Assembly: GCA_966250375.1 (NCBI GenBank)
Contig: CBINHE010000007.1
Span: forward strand, 8,519-72,518
From: CAMLDH01 sp966250375
GTDB taxonomy: Bacteria; Pseudomonadota; Gammaproteobacteria; Burkholderiales; Burkholderiaceae_D
Direction of reading: 5' to 3'
DNA length: 64,000 nucleotides
In this document: positions 1 to 7,052 of the stretch, in pieces
Numbering within the stretch: position 1 is the stretch's first letter
Layout of the letters: every line of letters begins with the position of its first letter
Notes under the pieces: model-generated
Database searches by the model: none
What the model was told of the DNA's origin: nothing
What the model saw: only the letters and a program-made list of their open reading frames with translations
Translations under genes and position numbers: made by a program

Positions 1-150
1 GCAGCCATCCAATTAGGTCGCAAGTTCATCGGCATCGAAAGAGAACGAAAGTATTTCGATATCGCCGTAGAGCGCATCACCAACGCGCAGCGCCAACAGA
101 CATTATTTGATCCAGCACCGAAGCAAGAACAAGGGAGCATGTTCTCATGA
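1..150 (+). CDS. DNA methyltransferase, C-terminal end only
   Basis: Frame 1 is open from the first base and ends in TGA at 148-150. The 49 visible residues contain a GRKFIGIERERKYFDIAVERI-like ending, typical of the last strand and helix of N6-adenine/N4-cytosine methyltransferases, where the chain closes after the SAM-binding FxGxG motif. The catalytic part lies left of the window, so target base and class cannot be read. Its stop overlaps the next start by four bases (ATGA). It would be the first of three methylase genes in the same operon. Confidence 0.75.
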   Translation, partial: AAIQLGRKFIGIERERKYFDIAVERITNAQRQQTLFDPAPKQEQGSMFS

Positions 151-332
151 GCGCCTTCAGCAACTCTCGCGCCAACAGCGAGCAATTCAGCCGCGCGACA
201 CAAAGCCTTATCTGGCTCGAACATCGTCACAAGAAATGCGTGACAGGTTGCGGTGCGCAGATAAAGGCTAAGTGGATCGTTCAACAAGACGGGCTTTGTG
301 CCGCGTGCTTTAAAGCGAGGGCTGAACCATGA
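147..332 (+). CDS. Small cysteine-rich phage protein
   Basis: A 61-residue protein whose start overlaps the upstream stop and whose stop overlaps the next start, both as ATGA, so it is part of a translationally coupled chain. It has four cysteines in C-x3-C and C-x2-C pairs about 25 residues apart (CVTGC ... CAAC), which suggests a small zinc-binding fold. No catalytic motif is visible and the role is unknown. Position between a methylase and a DUF1367 gene suggests an accessory early protein, possibly nucleic-acid binding. Confidence 0.7.
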   Translation: MSAFSNSRANSEQFSRATQSLIWLEHRHKKCVTGCGAQIKAKWIVQQDGLCAACFKARAEP

Positions 333-793
333 CGGATATCGTCCTCGCCAAAGCGTCAAACGGGACGCTGATACCCGTTGATCCACAAGCTCAAGAATTT
401 ATCTCAAAACTCAAATTGGGCGCAGGCGTTACCGCGTCCGTAAAACTCAATCGGAATCCTAAATTCCACCGCAAGTATTTTGCCCTGCTCAACTTCGCAT
501 TTGACGCATGGGAGCCGGTAACGAAGGAATACAAAGGCCAAAAGGTCTGTAAGCAGTTTGACCAGTTTCGCCGCGACATCGTTATTTTAGCCGGCTATTA
601 CGATACCTCAATAACACTGAAGGGCGACGTTCGCCTGACCGCCAAGAGTATTTCATTTTCTCGCATGTCGGAAGATGAATTCTCATCGCTGTACGACGCA
701 ACCATTGGCGTCATTCTCTCGCGCATTCTCACAAACTACACAAAAGACGACATCGAGCGCGTCATCGACCAACTGTTGATTGGGTTCGCATGA
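329..793 (+). CDS. DUF1367 family phage protein
   Basis: A 154-residue protein with the segment RNPKFHRKYFALLNFAFDAW (residues about 42-61), which I recognise as the signature of the DUF1367 family found in the early regions of lambdoid prophages beside replication and recombination genes. Biochemical function is not established. It overlaps the upstream gene by 4 bases, and its TGA (791-793) is embedded in the ATG of the frame-1 ORF at 790. The length is as expected and no truncation is seen. Confidence 0.8.
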   Translation: MTDIVLAKASNGTLIPVDPQAQEFISKLKLGAGVTASVKLNRNPKFHRKYFALLNFAFDAWEPVTKEYKGQKVCKQFDQFRRDIVILAGYYDTSITLKGDVRLTAKSISFSRMSEDEFSSLYDATIGVILSRILTNYTKDDIERVIDQLLIGFA

Positions 794-1818
794 CATGGCT
801 ATACATCCCATCAGTGAACTCGCCCTCTGTTCCGGAGTTGGAATGCTCTCCGAAGGCGTCAGAGCCGCATGCGAGTTTTTTGGACTCGAACACCGCACCG
901 TGTGTCACGTTGAAAGGGAAGCCCCTGCAGCCGGCCAGCTTGTTGCGCTCATGGAAGCGAATGCCATCGATCCGGCGCCTATCTGGTCTGACTTGCTCAC
1001 CTTTGACGGCCGCGCTTGGCGCGGAAAGGTGGATTGCATCACTGCCGGATTCCCATGCCAGCCGCACAGCATGGCAGGAAAACGCAAAGGAACCGAAGAC
1101 GAACGCTGGATCTGGCCCGCGATCGGAACAATCATTCGCGACGTATTTCCTCGGCTCGTTTTTCTCGAAAACGTCAGGGGATTACTTTCCAGCGGCGGGT
1201 TCGAAGCGGCCATCGGAACGCTGGCCTGCATGGGGTTCGATGTCGAATGGGGAGTGTTGCGCGCGTCCGGCGTTGGAGCCTCTCACCAACGTGAGCGAGT
1301 CTTCATCCTGGCCCACCGCAAGGGCGAACGATTCGGAGAAGCGCGGCAAGGTAGCAAACGATCTGCGCAATGGGCTGGTGAGTGCGGCGCAGCACTGGGC
1401 AACGCCGCATGCCAATTGCTCAACCGGAGCAGGCCAATCACCGGGCAAGACGGGAGCGCCGAACCTGCAGACGCAAGCTGGATCATGGGGGACGCCGACA
1501 GCCAGGGATTACAAGGATGGCGCATCGAGCATGGAGAACGTGCCGGAGAACTGCCTTTTGGGCAGGCAGGTGCTCAACTTTTCGCGCCCGGCCCTCTCAG
1601 CACTGACTGGGCAGGAATTATCGCCGACAGTCCGCACCTTGCGCCGGCAATTGAATCCGGCCTTCGGATGCTGGTTAATGGGATGGCCCATGTGGTGGAC
1701 GAATCCCGCTCTGACCAATTGCGTCAAGTTGGAAACGGAGTTGTGGCACTCCAAGCTGCAAGTGCATTTATCCAGCTTGCGCGCCGTGCCGGAATATTTG
1801 AATAGGGTGGACGCATGA
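790..1818 (+). CDS. Overlapping ORF, Trp/Pro-rich phage protein, fully overlaps the cytosine methylase
   Basis: This 342-codon frame is open across essentially the whole cytosine methylase gene, in the other frame. Its ATG at 790 overlaps the DUF1367 stop as ATGA and its own TGA at 1816-1818 overlaps the next ATG at 1815 in the same way, so it fits the 4-base coupling of this operon better than the methylase does. The protein shows blocks SLPDSHASRTAW (84-95), SERWPAWGSMSNG (142-154), SSWPTARAND (172-181), WGTPTARDYKDG (233-244) and LNPAFGCWLMGWP (288-300). From memory, phage proteins with PTPTARD and LNPxFVxWLMGxP motifs are widespread near methylases; their function is unknown. Whether both frames are expressed is inference. 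Confidence 0.6.
   Translation: MTWLYIPSVNSPSVPELECSPKASEPHASFLDSNTAPCVTLKGKPLQPASLLRSWKRMPSIRRLSGLTCSPLTAALGAERWIASLPDSHASRTAWQENAKEPKTNAGSGPRSEQSFATYFLGSFFSKTSGDYFPAAGSKRPSERWPAWGSMSNGECCARPALEPLTNVSESSSWPTARANDSEKRGKVANDLRNGLVSAAQHWATPHANCSTGAGQSPGKTGAPNLQTQAGSWGTPTARDYKDGASSMENVPENCLLGRQVLNFSRPALSALTGQELSPTVRTLRRQLNPAFGCWLMGWPMWWTNPALTNCVKLETELWHSKLQVHLSSLRAVPEYLNRVDA
795..1805 (+). CDS. dcm: C5-cytosine DNA methyltransferase
   Basis: Transfers a methyl group from SAM to C5 of cytosine in phage DNA, probably shielding it from host restriction. With the start at 795 (336 residues) it shows motif IV GFPCQPHS with catalytic Cys88, motif VI ENVRGLL (Glu125), motif VIII QRERVF (165-170) and motif X QVGNGV (about 311-316), so the catalytic core is complete. 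An earlier in-frame start exists at 780. No neighbouring restriction enzyme is obvious. The gene is almost entirely overlapped by another long open frame (790-1818). Target sequence cannot be read from the protein. Confidence 0.92.
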   Translation: MAIHPISELALCSGVGMLSEGVRAACEFFGLEHRTVCHVEREAPAAGQLVALMEANAIDPAPIWSDLLTFDGRAWRGKVDCITAGFPCQPHSMAGKRKGTEDERWIWPAIGTIIRDVFPRLVFLENVRGLLSSGGFEAAIGTLACMGFDVEWGVLRASGVGASHQRERVFILAHRKGERFGEARQGSKRSAQWAGECGAALGNAACQLLNRSRPITGQDGSAEPADASWIMGDADSQGLQGWRIEHGERAGELPFGQAGAQLFAPGPLSTDWAGIIADSPHLAPAIESGLRMLVNGMAHVVDESRSDQLRQVGNGVVALQAASAFIQLARRAGIFE

Positions 1819-2822
1819 TAAAAATCATGGTAGGCGATGTCCGCGAACAGCTTCGCATGCTGGCGGATAACTCAGTTCATTGCGTTGTGACCAGCCCACC
1901 GTATTGGGGTTTGCGTGACTACGGCGCTGAGGGGCAAATCGGGCTTGAGTCGGCACCGGCAGAGTTCATTGCCACGATGGTCGAAGTCTTCGAGGAAGTG
2001 CGGCGTGTGCTGCGCCAAGATGGCACCTGCTGGGTGAATATGGGTGACAGCTTCAAAAACAAAAGCTTGGTTGGTATGCCTTGGCGCTTGACATTGGCAT
2101 TGATTGACGCCGGATGGTACCTGCGCCGAGACATCATATGGCATAAACCGAACCCAATGCCAGAGTCATGCCTTGACCGCTGCACGACTGCACATGAATA
2201 CATATTCATGCTCACAAAATCGGACCGCTATTTTTATGATCGCGATGCCATTGCCGAGCCTTGCGTATGGGAAGGCGTCAGCGGCGAGACAAATGGCGTG
2301 ACGTTCGGTCACGGCATGGATGCCGGAGACAGGGGCCGTGGCCGAGTAAAAAAACCGGATGGTTGGGATACTGGCGCAGGATCGCACGGAACCATACACC
2401 GCCAAGGACGTGAAAAAGGGGCGACAGTATCGGCAAGAGACAATTTTCGACGTGAAAACAGTAAGCGCGCCATTGCTCATGTTGGGCAAACCGTTGGCAC
2501 GCATCGGCCTGATAGGAAAGATACGGTACCGGATGGTTTCCGCAATAAGCGCAGCGTCTGGACGATGGCAACGCATTCGTTTAAGGAAGCCCACTTCGCT
2601 ACATTTCCGCCTGAACTGCCGGAAATCTGCATCAAGGCCGGTTGCCCGATCGGCGGTACCGTACTTGATCCATTCTTTGGCGCGGGTACCACCGGCTTGG
2701 TTGCAGATCGCCTGCAGCGCGACTGCATCGGCATCGAGCTAAACCCGGCATATGCCGAGATAGCCCGCAAGCGCATTCAAGACGATTCACCATTGCTTGT
2801 TGATGTGAGGGTGGCCGCATGA
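1815..2822 (+). CDS. DNA methyltransferase, N4-cytosine/N6-adenine type (beta order)
   Basis: A 335-residue SAM-dependent amino-methyltransferase. The catalytic TSPPYWGLRDY motif is at residues 26-36 and the SAM-binding DPFFGAGTTG motif is at 285-294, so the order is the permuted beta class, with the target-recognition region between them. The SPPY tetrad is more usual for N4-cytosine enzymes, but adenine enzymes cannot be excluded. It overlaps its neighbours by ATGA at both ends. With the partial enzyme at position 1 and the cytosine enzyme it makes a three-methylase array, likely for evading host restriction. Confidence 0.9.
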   Translation: MIKIMVGDVREQLRMLADNSVHCVVTSPPYWGLRDYGAEGQIGLESAPAEFIATMVEVFEEVRRVLRQDGTCWVNMGDSFKNKSLVGMPWRLTLALIDAGWYLRRDIIWHKPNPMPESCLDRCTTAHEYIFMLTKSDRYFYDRDAIAEPCVWEGVSGETNGVTFGHGMDAGDRGRGRVKKPDGWDTGAGSHGTIHRQGREKGATVSARDNFRRENSKRAIAHVGQTVGTHRPDRKDTVPDGFRNKRSVWTMATHSFKEAHFATFPPELPEICIKAGCPIGGTVLDPFFGAGTTGLVADRLQRDCIGIELNPAYAEIARKRIQDDSPLLVDVRVAA

Positions 2823-3115
2823 AGCGCACATCCACAGCCGCAGAGAAGCGCCACCTGGCTGCTGTAGTCGGTCTTAACTGCATCGTTTGCCGCCATTGCA
2901 TGGGCATCCACGACACGCCGGCACAAGCCCATCACGTCCGCGTCAATCACGGATGGGGGCGATCCAGCCACACGATGACAATTCCCCTCTGCCCCGAGCA
3001 CCACACCGGCAAAACCGGCGTTCACAACATGGGGCGCGAGCAATTTGAAAACCTTCATGGTTATTCAGAGTTGGAATTACTCGCGATAGTTCAAAACATG
3101 CTGGGGGTCGAATGA
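2819..3115 (+). CDS. Ref/HNH-like phage protein
   Basis: A 98-residue protein with CIVCRHC (21-27), an AHHVRVNHG segment and a CPEHHTGKTGVHNMG segment. The spaced Cys pairs and the HH-N-H arrangement resemble the small HNH-type, RecA-dependent nuclease family of phage P1 Ref and related NinX-region proteins, which act in recombination in lambdoid early regions. Catalysis is not proven from sequence. It lies between a methylase and a PD-(D/E)XK nuclease with ATGA overlaps on both sides. The length fits the short form of the family. Confidence 0.7.
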   Translation: MKRTSTAAEKRHLAAVVGLNCIVCRHCMGIHDTPAQAHHVRVNHGWGRSSHTMTIPLCPEHHTGKTGVHNMGREQFENLHGYSELELLAIVQNMLGVE

Positions 3116-3447
3116 AATCGGCTATCGAAGAACTGTTCGCGTTGCATTGCAAAGCTCATTCCCTAACACCGGTGCGCGAGCACAAATTCCACCCTTCTCG
3201 GCGTTGGCGGTTCGATTTCGCATTCCCAGACCGCATGTGCGCAGTCGAGATAGAAGGCGGAGTTTGGACAGGCGGACGGCATACACGTGGAAGCGGATTT
3301 GTCGCCGACATGCAGAAATATAACGCTGCCGCAGAACTCGGATGGTTTGTTTTTCGATTCGATGGCGGCGCAGTAAAGCGCGGCGATGCAATCAAGTTCA
3401 TGGTTTCAGTGCTGAACAAAAACAATCCGAAGGAGCTATCCAAATGA
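3112..3447 (+). CDS. Phage PD-(D/E)XK endonuclease-like protein
   Basis: A 111-residue protein with RRWRFDFAFPDRMCAVEIEGG (about 30-50): an Asp in RFDFAFP and the EIEGG strand match the D-x(n)-E-x-E/K core of small PD-(D/E)XK nucleases. It is followed by a conserved His-rich GGRHTRGSGF loop and a helix with DMQKYN. Phages carry such proteins where lambda has NinG or RusA, so DNA-junction or debranching cleavage is plausible. Cleavage specificity is unknown. ATGA overlaps place it in the early operon. Confidence 0.72.
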   Translation: MKSAIEELFALHCKAHSLTPVREHKFHPSRRWRFDFAFPDRMCAVEIEGGVWTGGRHTRGSGFVADMQKYNAAAELGWFVFRFDGGAVKRGDAIKFMVSVLNKNNPKELSK

Positions 3448-3725
3448 CCGACATCGAAGAACTCATCCAGCGCATGCGCGGATTCGGAATTGACCACGAG
3501 CCGGACGGCTGGCCCGCTATCCGCATGCGCGACATCTCAGCCCTATGTGCCGCAGTAGAGGGCGCAATACCAGCGCTAGACCTGCTGCAAGCGCGTCTTG
3601 AGGCCGGCGCAACCATTGAGAAAGTAGGCTACCGCTGGTACTTGTTTGCAGCCGACAACAGCCGGATAACAAGCGGCTGCAGCGTGCGCTCCATGCTCAT
3701 GAACCTAATTTTTACCGATTGTTGA
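3444..3725 (+). CDS. Hypothetical early protein
   Basis: A 93-residue protein. I chose the ATG at 3444 because it overlaps the upstream TGA (3445-3447) as ATGA, the junction used throughout this operon, although the frame is open further upstream. It is acidic at the N terminus (MTDIEELIQRMRGFG) with a central helix and no Cys pairs or known motif. A 16-codon frame (3727-3777) follows and carries an AAAGGGG ribosome-binding site for the replication gene. Function unknown. Confidence 0.65.
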   Translation: MTDIEELIQRMRGFGIDHEPDGWPAIRMRDISALCAAVEGAIPALDLLQARLEAGATIEKVGYRWYLFAADNSRITSGCSVRSMLMNLIFTDC

Positions 3726-3778
3726 TATGACCGCGATTCGCCGAGTGAGTTCGAATTATTTTAAAGGGGCGGTGTGAC

Positions 3779-4654
3779 ATGGATTGGTTTCGCATGTACA
3801 GCGAGTTTTCGCACGATCCAAAAGTGCAGAGTATGCCGGAGGCGATGCAGCGGCGGTTGGTGATGTTGTTATGCATGCGTTGCAGTAACGCCCTTGTAAC
3901 GTTACATGAAACAGAGATTGCTTTTGCTTTGCGAATCACCGAAGAAGAGCTTTCTGCAACAAAGGTGCTTTTCTTGCGCAAAGGGTTCGTCGACGACTCA
4001 TGGGAAATAATGAATTGGGATAAACGTCAATTCATCTCTGACTCAAGCGCGGCGCGGGTTGCCAAGCATCGAGCAGCGAAAAAAGAAGGTCGACAACCTA
4101 CACAAACAGAAGATGAAACGGCATGTAACGTTACTGTAACGACCCAGAACAGAACAGATACAGAACAGATACAGAACAGATACAGAACAGAGCCAGATTC
4201 AGAGAGCACCAAAAGCCAACCCATTGCGCCGGCTGACGCCGCCACCGGAAAAAAATCGGCAGAGCCAAAAGAAGAGCCGAACCCGCTGAACTTGGAAACA
4301 TGGCTTTCATACAAGCATGCATACACCGATCGTTATTCGGTGCCGCCAATTCGGGATGCTGCGACCAACGCAAAAATCAAATCGATCGTTAAGACATTGG
4401 GCGCAGAGGCCCCGGCTGTAGCTGCGTTCTTTGTTTCGCACAATGGAAGTCGTTATGTCGCTGCCATGCACCAGATTGGCTTCCTGTCGGTCGATTGCGC
4501 AAAGCTGCGCACCGAGTGGGCGACCAACTCCCGCATGACGCAAACCAAGGCCCTGCAAGCCGACAAGACCGCAACCAACCTCGATGCCTTCGCGCCGCTA
4601 ATCGCCGCGGCAAAAGCACGGGAACAAGCCGAAAGGGAAGCAAATGCCGAGTAG
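3779..4654 (+). CDS. Lambda O-like replication initiator
   Basis: A 291-residue protein in the position of lambda O. Its N terminus (about 1-100) resembles a winged-helix DNA-binding domain as in phage O-type initiators, followed by a low-complexity polar linker (about 110-170) and a C-terminal helical domain. In lambda, O binds iterons inside its own gene and recruits P and the host DnaB helicase. Here the linker is encoded by 11-bp tandem repeats, matching that layout. A good AAAGGGG site precedes the ATG. It overlaps the next gene, in the P position, by 11 bases. Specific binding is inference. Confidence 0.7.
   Translation: MDWFRMYSEFSHDPKVQSMPEAMQRRLVMLLCMRCSNALVTLHETEIAFALRITEEELSATKVLFLRKGFVDDSWEIMNWDKRQFISDSSAARVAKHRAAKKEGRQPTQTEDETACNVTVTTQNRTDTEQIQNRYRTEPDSESTKSQPIAPADAATGKKSAEPKEEPNPLNLETWLSYKHAYTDRYSVPPIRDAATNAKIKSIVKTLGAEAPAVAAFFVSHNGSRYVAAMHQIGFLSVDCAKLRTEWATNSRMTQTKALQADKTATNLDAFAPLIAAAKAREQAEREANAE
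4146..4190 (+). repeat. 11-bp direct repeats inside the O-like gene, candidate origin iterons
   Basis: The unit agaacagatac occurs three times without gaps at 4151-4161, 4162-4172 and 4173-4183, with a 7-base partial copy after it and a 5-base partial copy before it. The unit is not a multiple of three, so successive copies are read in all three frames and give the NRTDTEQIQNRYRTEP linker. A whole-copy gain or loss would shift the frame of the initiator. Lambdoid origins lie in the same place, so iteron function is a reasonable inference. Confidence 0.75.
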
Positions 4655-5285
4655 CGCCGTAATCGAAGCGATCGCCGTTACCGCGGAATTGTGCGGGCGG
4701 ACATTTTCACCTGCTGCCGCGGCTGTCTTTGCTGGCGACCTTGATGGGTTCAGTGAACAGGCTGTGCTGGTTGCCTTGACTCGCTGCCGCAAAGAAGTCC
4801 GCGGCATGCTGACATTGCAGGACGTGGTTTCAAGGATTGATGACGGTCGACCAGGTGTTGAGCAAGCGTGGGCGATGTTGCCTCATGACGAAAACACATC
4901 AACCGTCTGGACTGAAGAAATGGCGCAGGCATGGGGAGTTTCAATGCCACTGCTGAACGATGGAGATCGAGTTGGAGCACGCATGGCATTCAAGGAGGCG
5001 TACACGAAGCAGGTTGCCGAAGCGCGGGATCAGAAATTGCCAGCGAAATGGACGGCATCTTTTGGGCGCGACGTTGGTGGCCGGCAAGCCGCGCTAATCG
5101 AAGCTGTGAGGCATCGCAGATTGCCGCTGGAACATGCCGTCCAACTACTGCCGATCGAAGCCGCTGAAGGCCTTCTGATGTCTTTGGGCGTGAAAAACCA
5201 TCCGCTTCTTGCTGCGCCAAACAAAGATGGTCAGCAAAAGATTCAGGCGCTGCGGCTGGCACTCAAGACAAAGGTCGTGCCATGA
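4644..5285 (+). CDS. Putative replication protein in P position (helicase-loader candidate)
   Basis: A 213-residue protein directly after and overlapping the O-like initiator by 11 bases. Its N-terminal 60 residues form a helical unit ending in LTLQDVVSRID, like the small domain of G39P/P-type helicase loaders. The middle carries a segment with WTEEMAQAWGVSMPLL and GDRVGARMAFKEAY, which I recognise from other proteobacterial prophage proteins of unknown function. There is no Walker motif, so it is not a DnaC-type ATPase. The loader role is inferred mainly from position. It overlaps the downstream nuclease gene by 4 bases. Confidence 0.55.
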   Translation: MPSSAVIEAIAVTAELCGRTFSPAAAAVFAGDLDGFSEQAVLVALTRCRKEVRGMLTLQDVVSRIDDGRPGVEQAWAMLPHDENTSTVWTEEMAQAWGVSMPLLNDGDRVGARMAFKEAYTKQVAEARDQKLPAKWTASFGRDVGGRQAALIEAVRHRRLPLEHAVQLLPIEAAEGLLMSLGVKNHPLLAAPNKDGQQKIQALRLALKTKVVP

Positions 5286-5899
5286 GTGGCGACTTCAATG
5301 GATTTTTGCGAATCCGTGAGCAGTATGCGCGCACGCTGCCGCAATGGATGGCGGACTACGAGGAGACAGGGCGGATGCATAACGACCCCTACATCTTTGA
5401 TTGGCTTCGTCTATTTACGCCAATTGAGGAATCTGTTTGGGGTGACATTCGGTGCTCTGGCATCCCGTTCTATCCACAGATTCCCGTGCTTAATTATTTT
5501 ATTGATTTCGGCTGCCCATTTCTGAAGATTGGAATCGAGTGCGATGGCAAGGCGTGGCACAACAAGGAGGCCGATGCAATTCGAGATGCGCGACTTGCCG
5601 AAGTTGGCTGGACGATATTCAGAATTGAAGGCCACGAATGCAAGCGCGTGTTGCCGCAACCATGGGAAGAGGATCAATACGAGGAGCCGCATTTGGAAGA
5701 TGTTTATGCGTGGTTCATGACTACATCGGAGGGCGTTATCCACGCAATAAAGGCGCGCTATTTTGATGACTCGATGAGTGATTTTAATCGCAAGCATTCC
5801 GGAATCATTAATTCGACGTTATTTGAGCACAACGCCACACCGCATGTTGTTGTGCCCATGCGGCGGCCAATTGTCAGCACATGCAGGCCTGTCGCATGA
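5282..5899 (+). CDS. DUF559-like PD-(D/E)XK nuclease
   Basis: A 205-residue protein with a nuclease core at about residues 60-120: YPQIPVLNYFIDFGCP, then KIGIECDGKAWHN, then RDARLAEVGWTIFRIEG. The Asp in the IDF strand and the E-C-D strand followed by K/H are the catalytic layout of DUF559/Vsr-type endonucleases, which can nick mismatched or methylated sites. The C terminus (about 140-205) is unrecognised. It is the second PD-(D/E)XK protein in an operon with three methylases. It starts by ATGA overlap with the upstream gene. Substrate unknown. Confidence 0.75.
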   Translation: MSGDFNGFLRIREQYARTLPQWMADYEETGRMHNDPYIFDWLRLFTPIEESVWGDIRCSGIPFYPQIPVLNYFIDFGCPFLKIGIECDGKAWHNKEADAIRDARLAEVGWTIFRIEGHECKRVLPQPWEEDQYEEPHLEDVYAWFMTTSEGVIHAIKARYFDDSMSDFNRKHSGIINSTLFEHNATPHVVVPMRRPIVSTCRPVA

Positions 5900-6072
5900 C
5901 TCCCGACCGCCATCAATGCGAAGTCCGCCACGTCCTGCGCCTCAGATTTGAGAGTCGCGACCGCGCATTGGCATACCTCGAATTGGTGAAAAGAAACGAG
6001 GCAAGGAGGCGACTGACGCAATCAGGACAGACGCCGGCAAGCAGTGGGAACGCGGCAACAGAGGCGAATTAG
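5896..6072 (+). CDS. Small basic phage protein
   Basis: A 58-residue protein. The start at 5896 is preferred to the upstream ATG at 5881 because it overlaps the preceding TGA as ATGA. It contains HQCEVRHVLRLR and ALAYLELVKR, a short helical pattern seen in a small phage family of unknown function next to replication genes. It is strongly basic in the middle and Ser/Ala-rich at the end. No catalytic residue pattern is present. Confidence 0.6.
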   Translation: MTPDRHQCEVRHVLRLRFESRDRALAYLELVKRNEARRRLTQSGQTPASSGNAATEAN

Positions 6073-6103
6073 GTAAGTGGAAATAACAACCAAGGAGAAA
6101 ACC

Positions 6104-6325
6104 ATGATCGACAAGAAACAAGACGCAAACAAGTTTGTAAATCGGCTGCTCAAGGAGCTGAACGTCAAGAACGACGCGGCGCTTTCCCGCGCGTTGGAGG
6201 TCGCGCCACCCGTAATCAGCAAGCTCCGCCACGGCAAGTTGAATATCGGCGATTCGATGCTGGTCCGCGTGCATGAGCTGACCGAGCTGCCGATCCGCGA
6301 GATCCGGACGTGGGCGCAGGCTTAA
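6104..6325 (+). CDS. Small helix-turn-helix DNA-binding protein
   Basis: A 73-residue protein starting at 6104, with an AAGGAG site 6 bases upstream; an in-frame earlier start at 6077 lacks this. Residues about 22-45 (NDAALSRALEVAPPVISKLR) form a good helix-turn-helix with the typical A-L-x-V-x-x-x-x-I-S spacing, followed by a helix ending in IREIRTW. It is shorter than CI or Cro repressors but similar to small XRE-like regulators. It may act on early phage transcription or on the host; targets are unknown. Confidence 0.75.
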   Translation: MIDKKQDANKFVNRLLKELNVKNDAALSRALEVAPPVISKLRHGKLNIGDSMLVRVHELTELPIREIRTWAQA

Positions 6326-6347
6326 CCAGACAACAAGAAGAAGAGAA

Positions 6348-6761
6348 ATGACAGAAGAAATCAAACCAGCAACACCAATGACGGCAGAGCAAAAAATAAA
6401 ACACATGATCCTGGTCCAACTGTCGGAGTGGAGTGGGGAGCCAATCGAAGAGCCTATTACAGCCGCCAATGTTGACGATATCTACGATTCCGAAGAAGAA
6501 AAGTGGGATGCAATTAACGAAATCCGTTATAGGGGAATCGAAACAAATATCCCTTGCGAATACTCGCGCCACTATGAATCCAAGTCGGTCGCCGCGAAAG
6601 CCCCGGATGGATCGTGGGTTGGTTGGACCTACTGGTATGGCGGCGGAAAGCACGGAGAGCCGGAGGCCATCGATTGGATGAAGGGCGCATACCAACTCGA
6701 ATGTGTTGAGGAAGAAAAGGTAGTTACGGTCCGGACATTCAGCCGCGTTGGCGCGAAATGA
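6348..6761 (+). CDS. Hypothetical phage protein
   Basis: A 137-residue acidic protein with an aromatic-rich core (WVGWTYWYGGGKHGEPEAIDW, about 85-105). A short purine-rich run (AAGAAGAAGAG) lies before the ATG. The final TGA overlaps the next ATG. The WxGWxYxYGGGKHGxP pattern looks like a conserved phage beta-sheet protein, but I cannot assign a function. No membrane segment or metal site is seen. Confidence 0.7.
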   Translation: MTEEIKPATPMTAEQKIKHMILVQLSEWSGEPIEEPITAANVDDIYDSEEEKWDAINEIRYRGIETNIPCEYSRHYESKSVAAKAPDGSWVGWTYWYGGGKHGEPEAIDWMKGAYQLECVEEEKVVTVRTFSRVGAK

Positions 6762-6916
6762 GCTGGCTAACCGACCCGGCCATTTTCATGCGCCTGATCA
6801 TCGCCCTGTTCATCCTGTCGGCGCTTCGTTACGCGCTGGCGCAAGACTGGCCGAATGTTGCGTATAGCGCGGCGGCTGCTGTGCTGAACATTTCGATCAT
6901 TTGGGGTGGCAAATGA
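6758..6916 (+). CDS. Small membrane protein
   Basis: A 52-residue protein whose start and stop both overlap neighbours as ATGA, which is the main reason to accept so short a frame. It begins MSWLTDPAIFMRLIIALF and has two hydrophobic stretches (about 8-22 and 33-49), so one or two membrane spans are likely. Position in the early operon suggests an accessory or superinfection role rather than lysis; this is a guess. Confidence 0.6.
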   Translation: MSWLTDPAIFMRLIIALFILSALRYALAQDWPNVAYSAAAAVLNISIIWGGK

Positions 6917-7044
6917 GCTGGGCATCCATAGCCGGGGTATCGGCGCTAGTGGCTGGCGCTCTGCTTGCGTTCGCGTTCGCTGCGATGTGTCGGCACTCTG
7001 ATCAACAAGAGCCGCACGACGAGCGGCACGATGATTTCATTTGA
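6913..7044 (+). CDS. Very small membrane protein
   Basis: A 43-residue frame with ATGA coupling to the preceding small membrane gene. It shares the MSW start, then one hydrophobic span (IAGVSALVAGALLAFAFAAM) and a charged His/Asp-rich tail. No family is recognised. The shared start suggests the two tandem small membrane proteins might act together, but no homology beyond that is visible. Confidence 0.55.
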   Translation: MSWASIAGVSALVAGALLAFAFAAMCRHSDQQEPHDERHDDFI

Positions 7045-7052
7045 GGGCTGAG

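Noticed and set aside
4146..4190. CRISPR-like array
   Set aside because: The repeats are contiguous 11-mers with no spacers, inside a coding gene; no cas genes are present.
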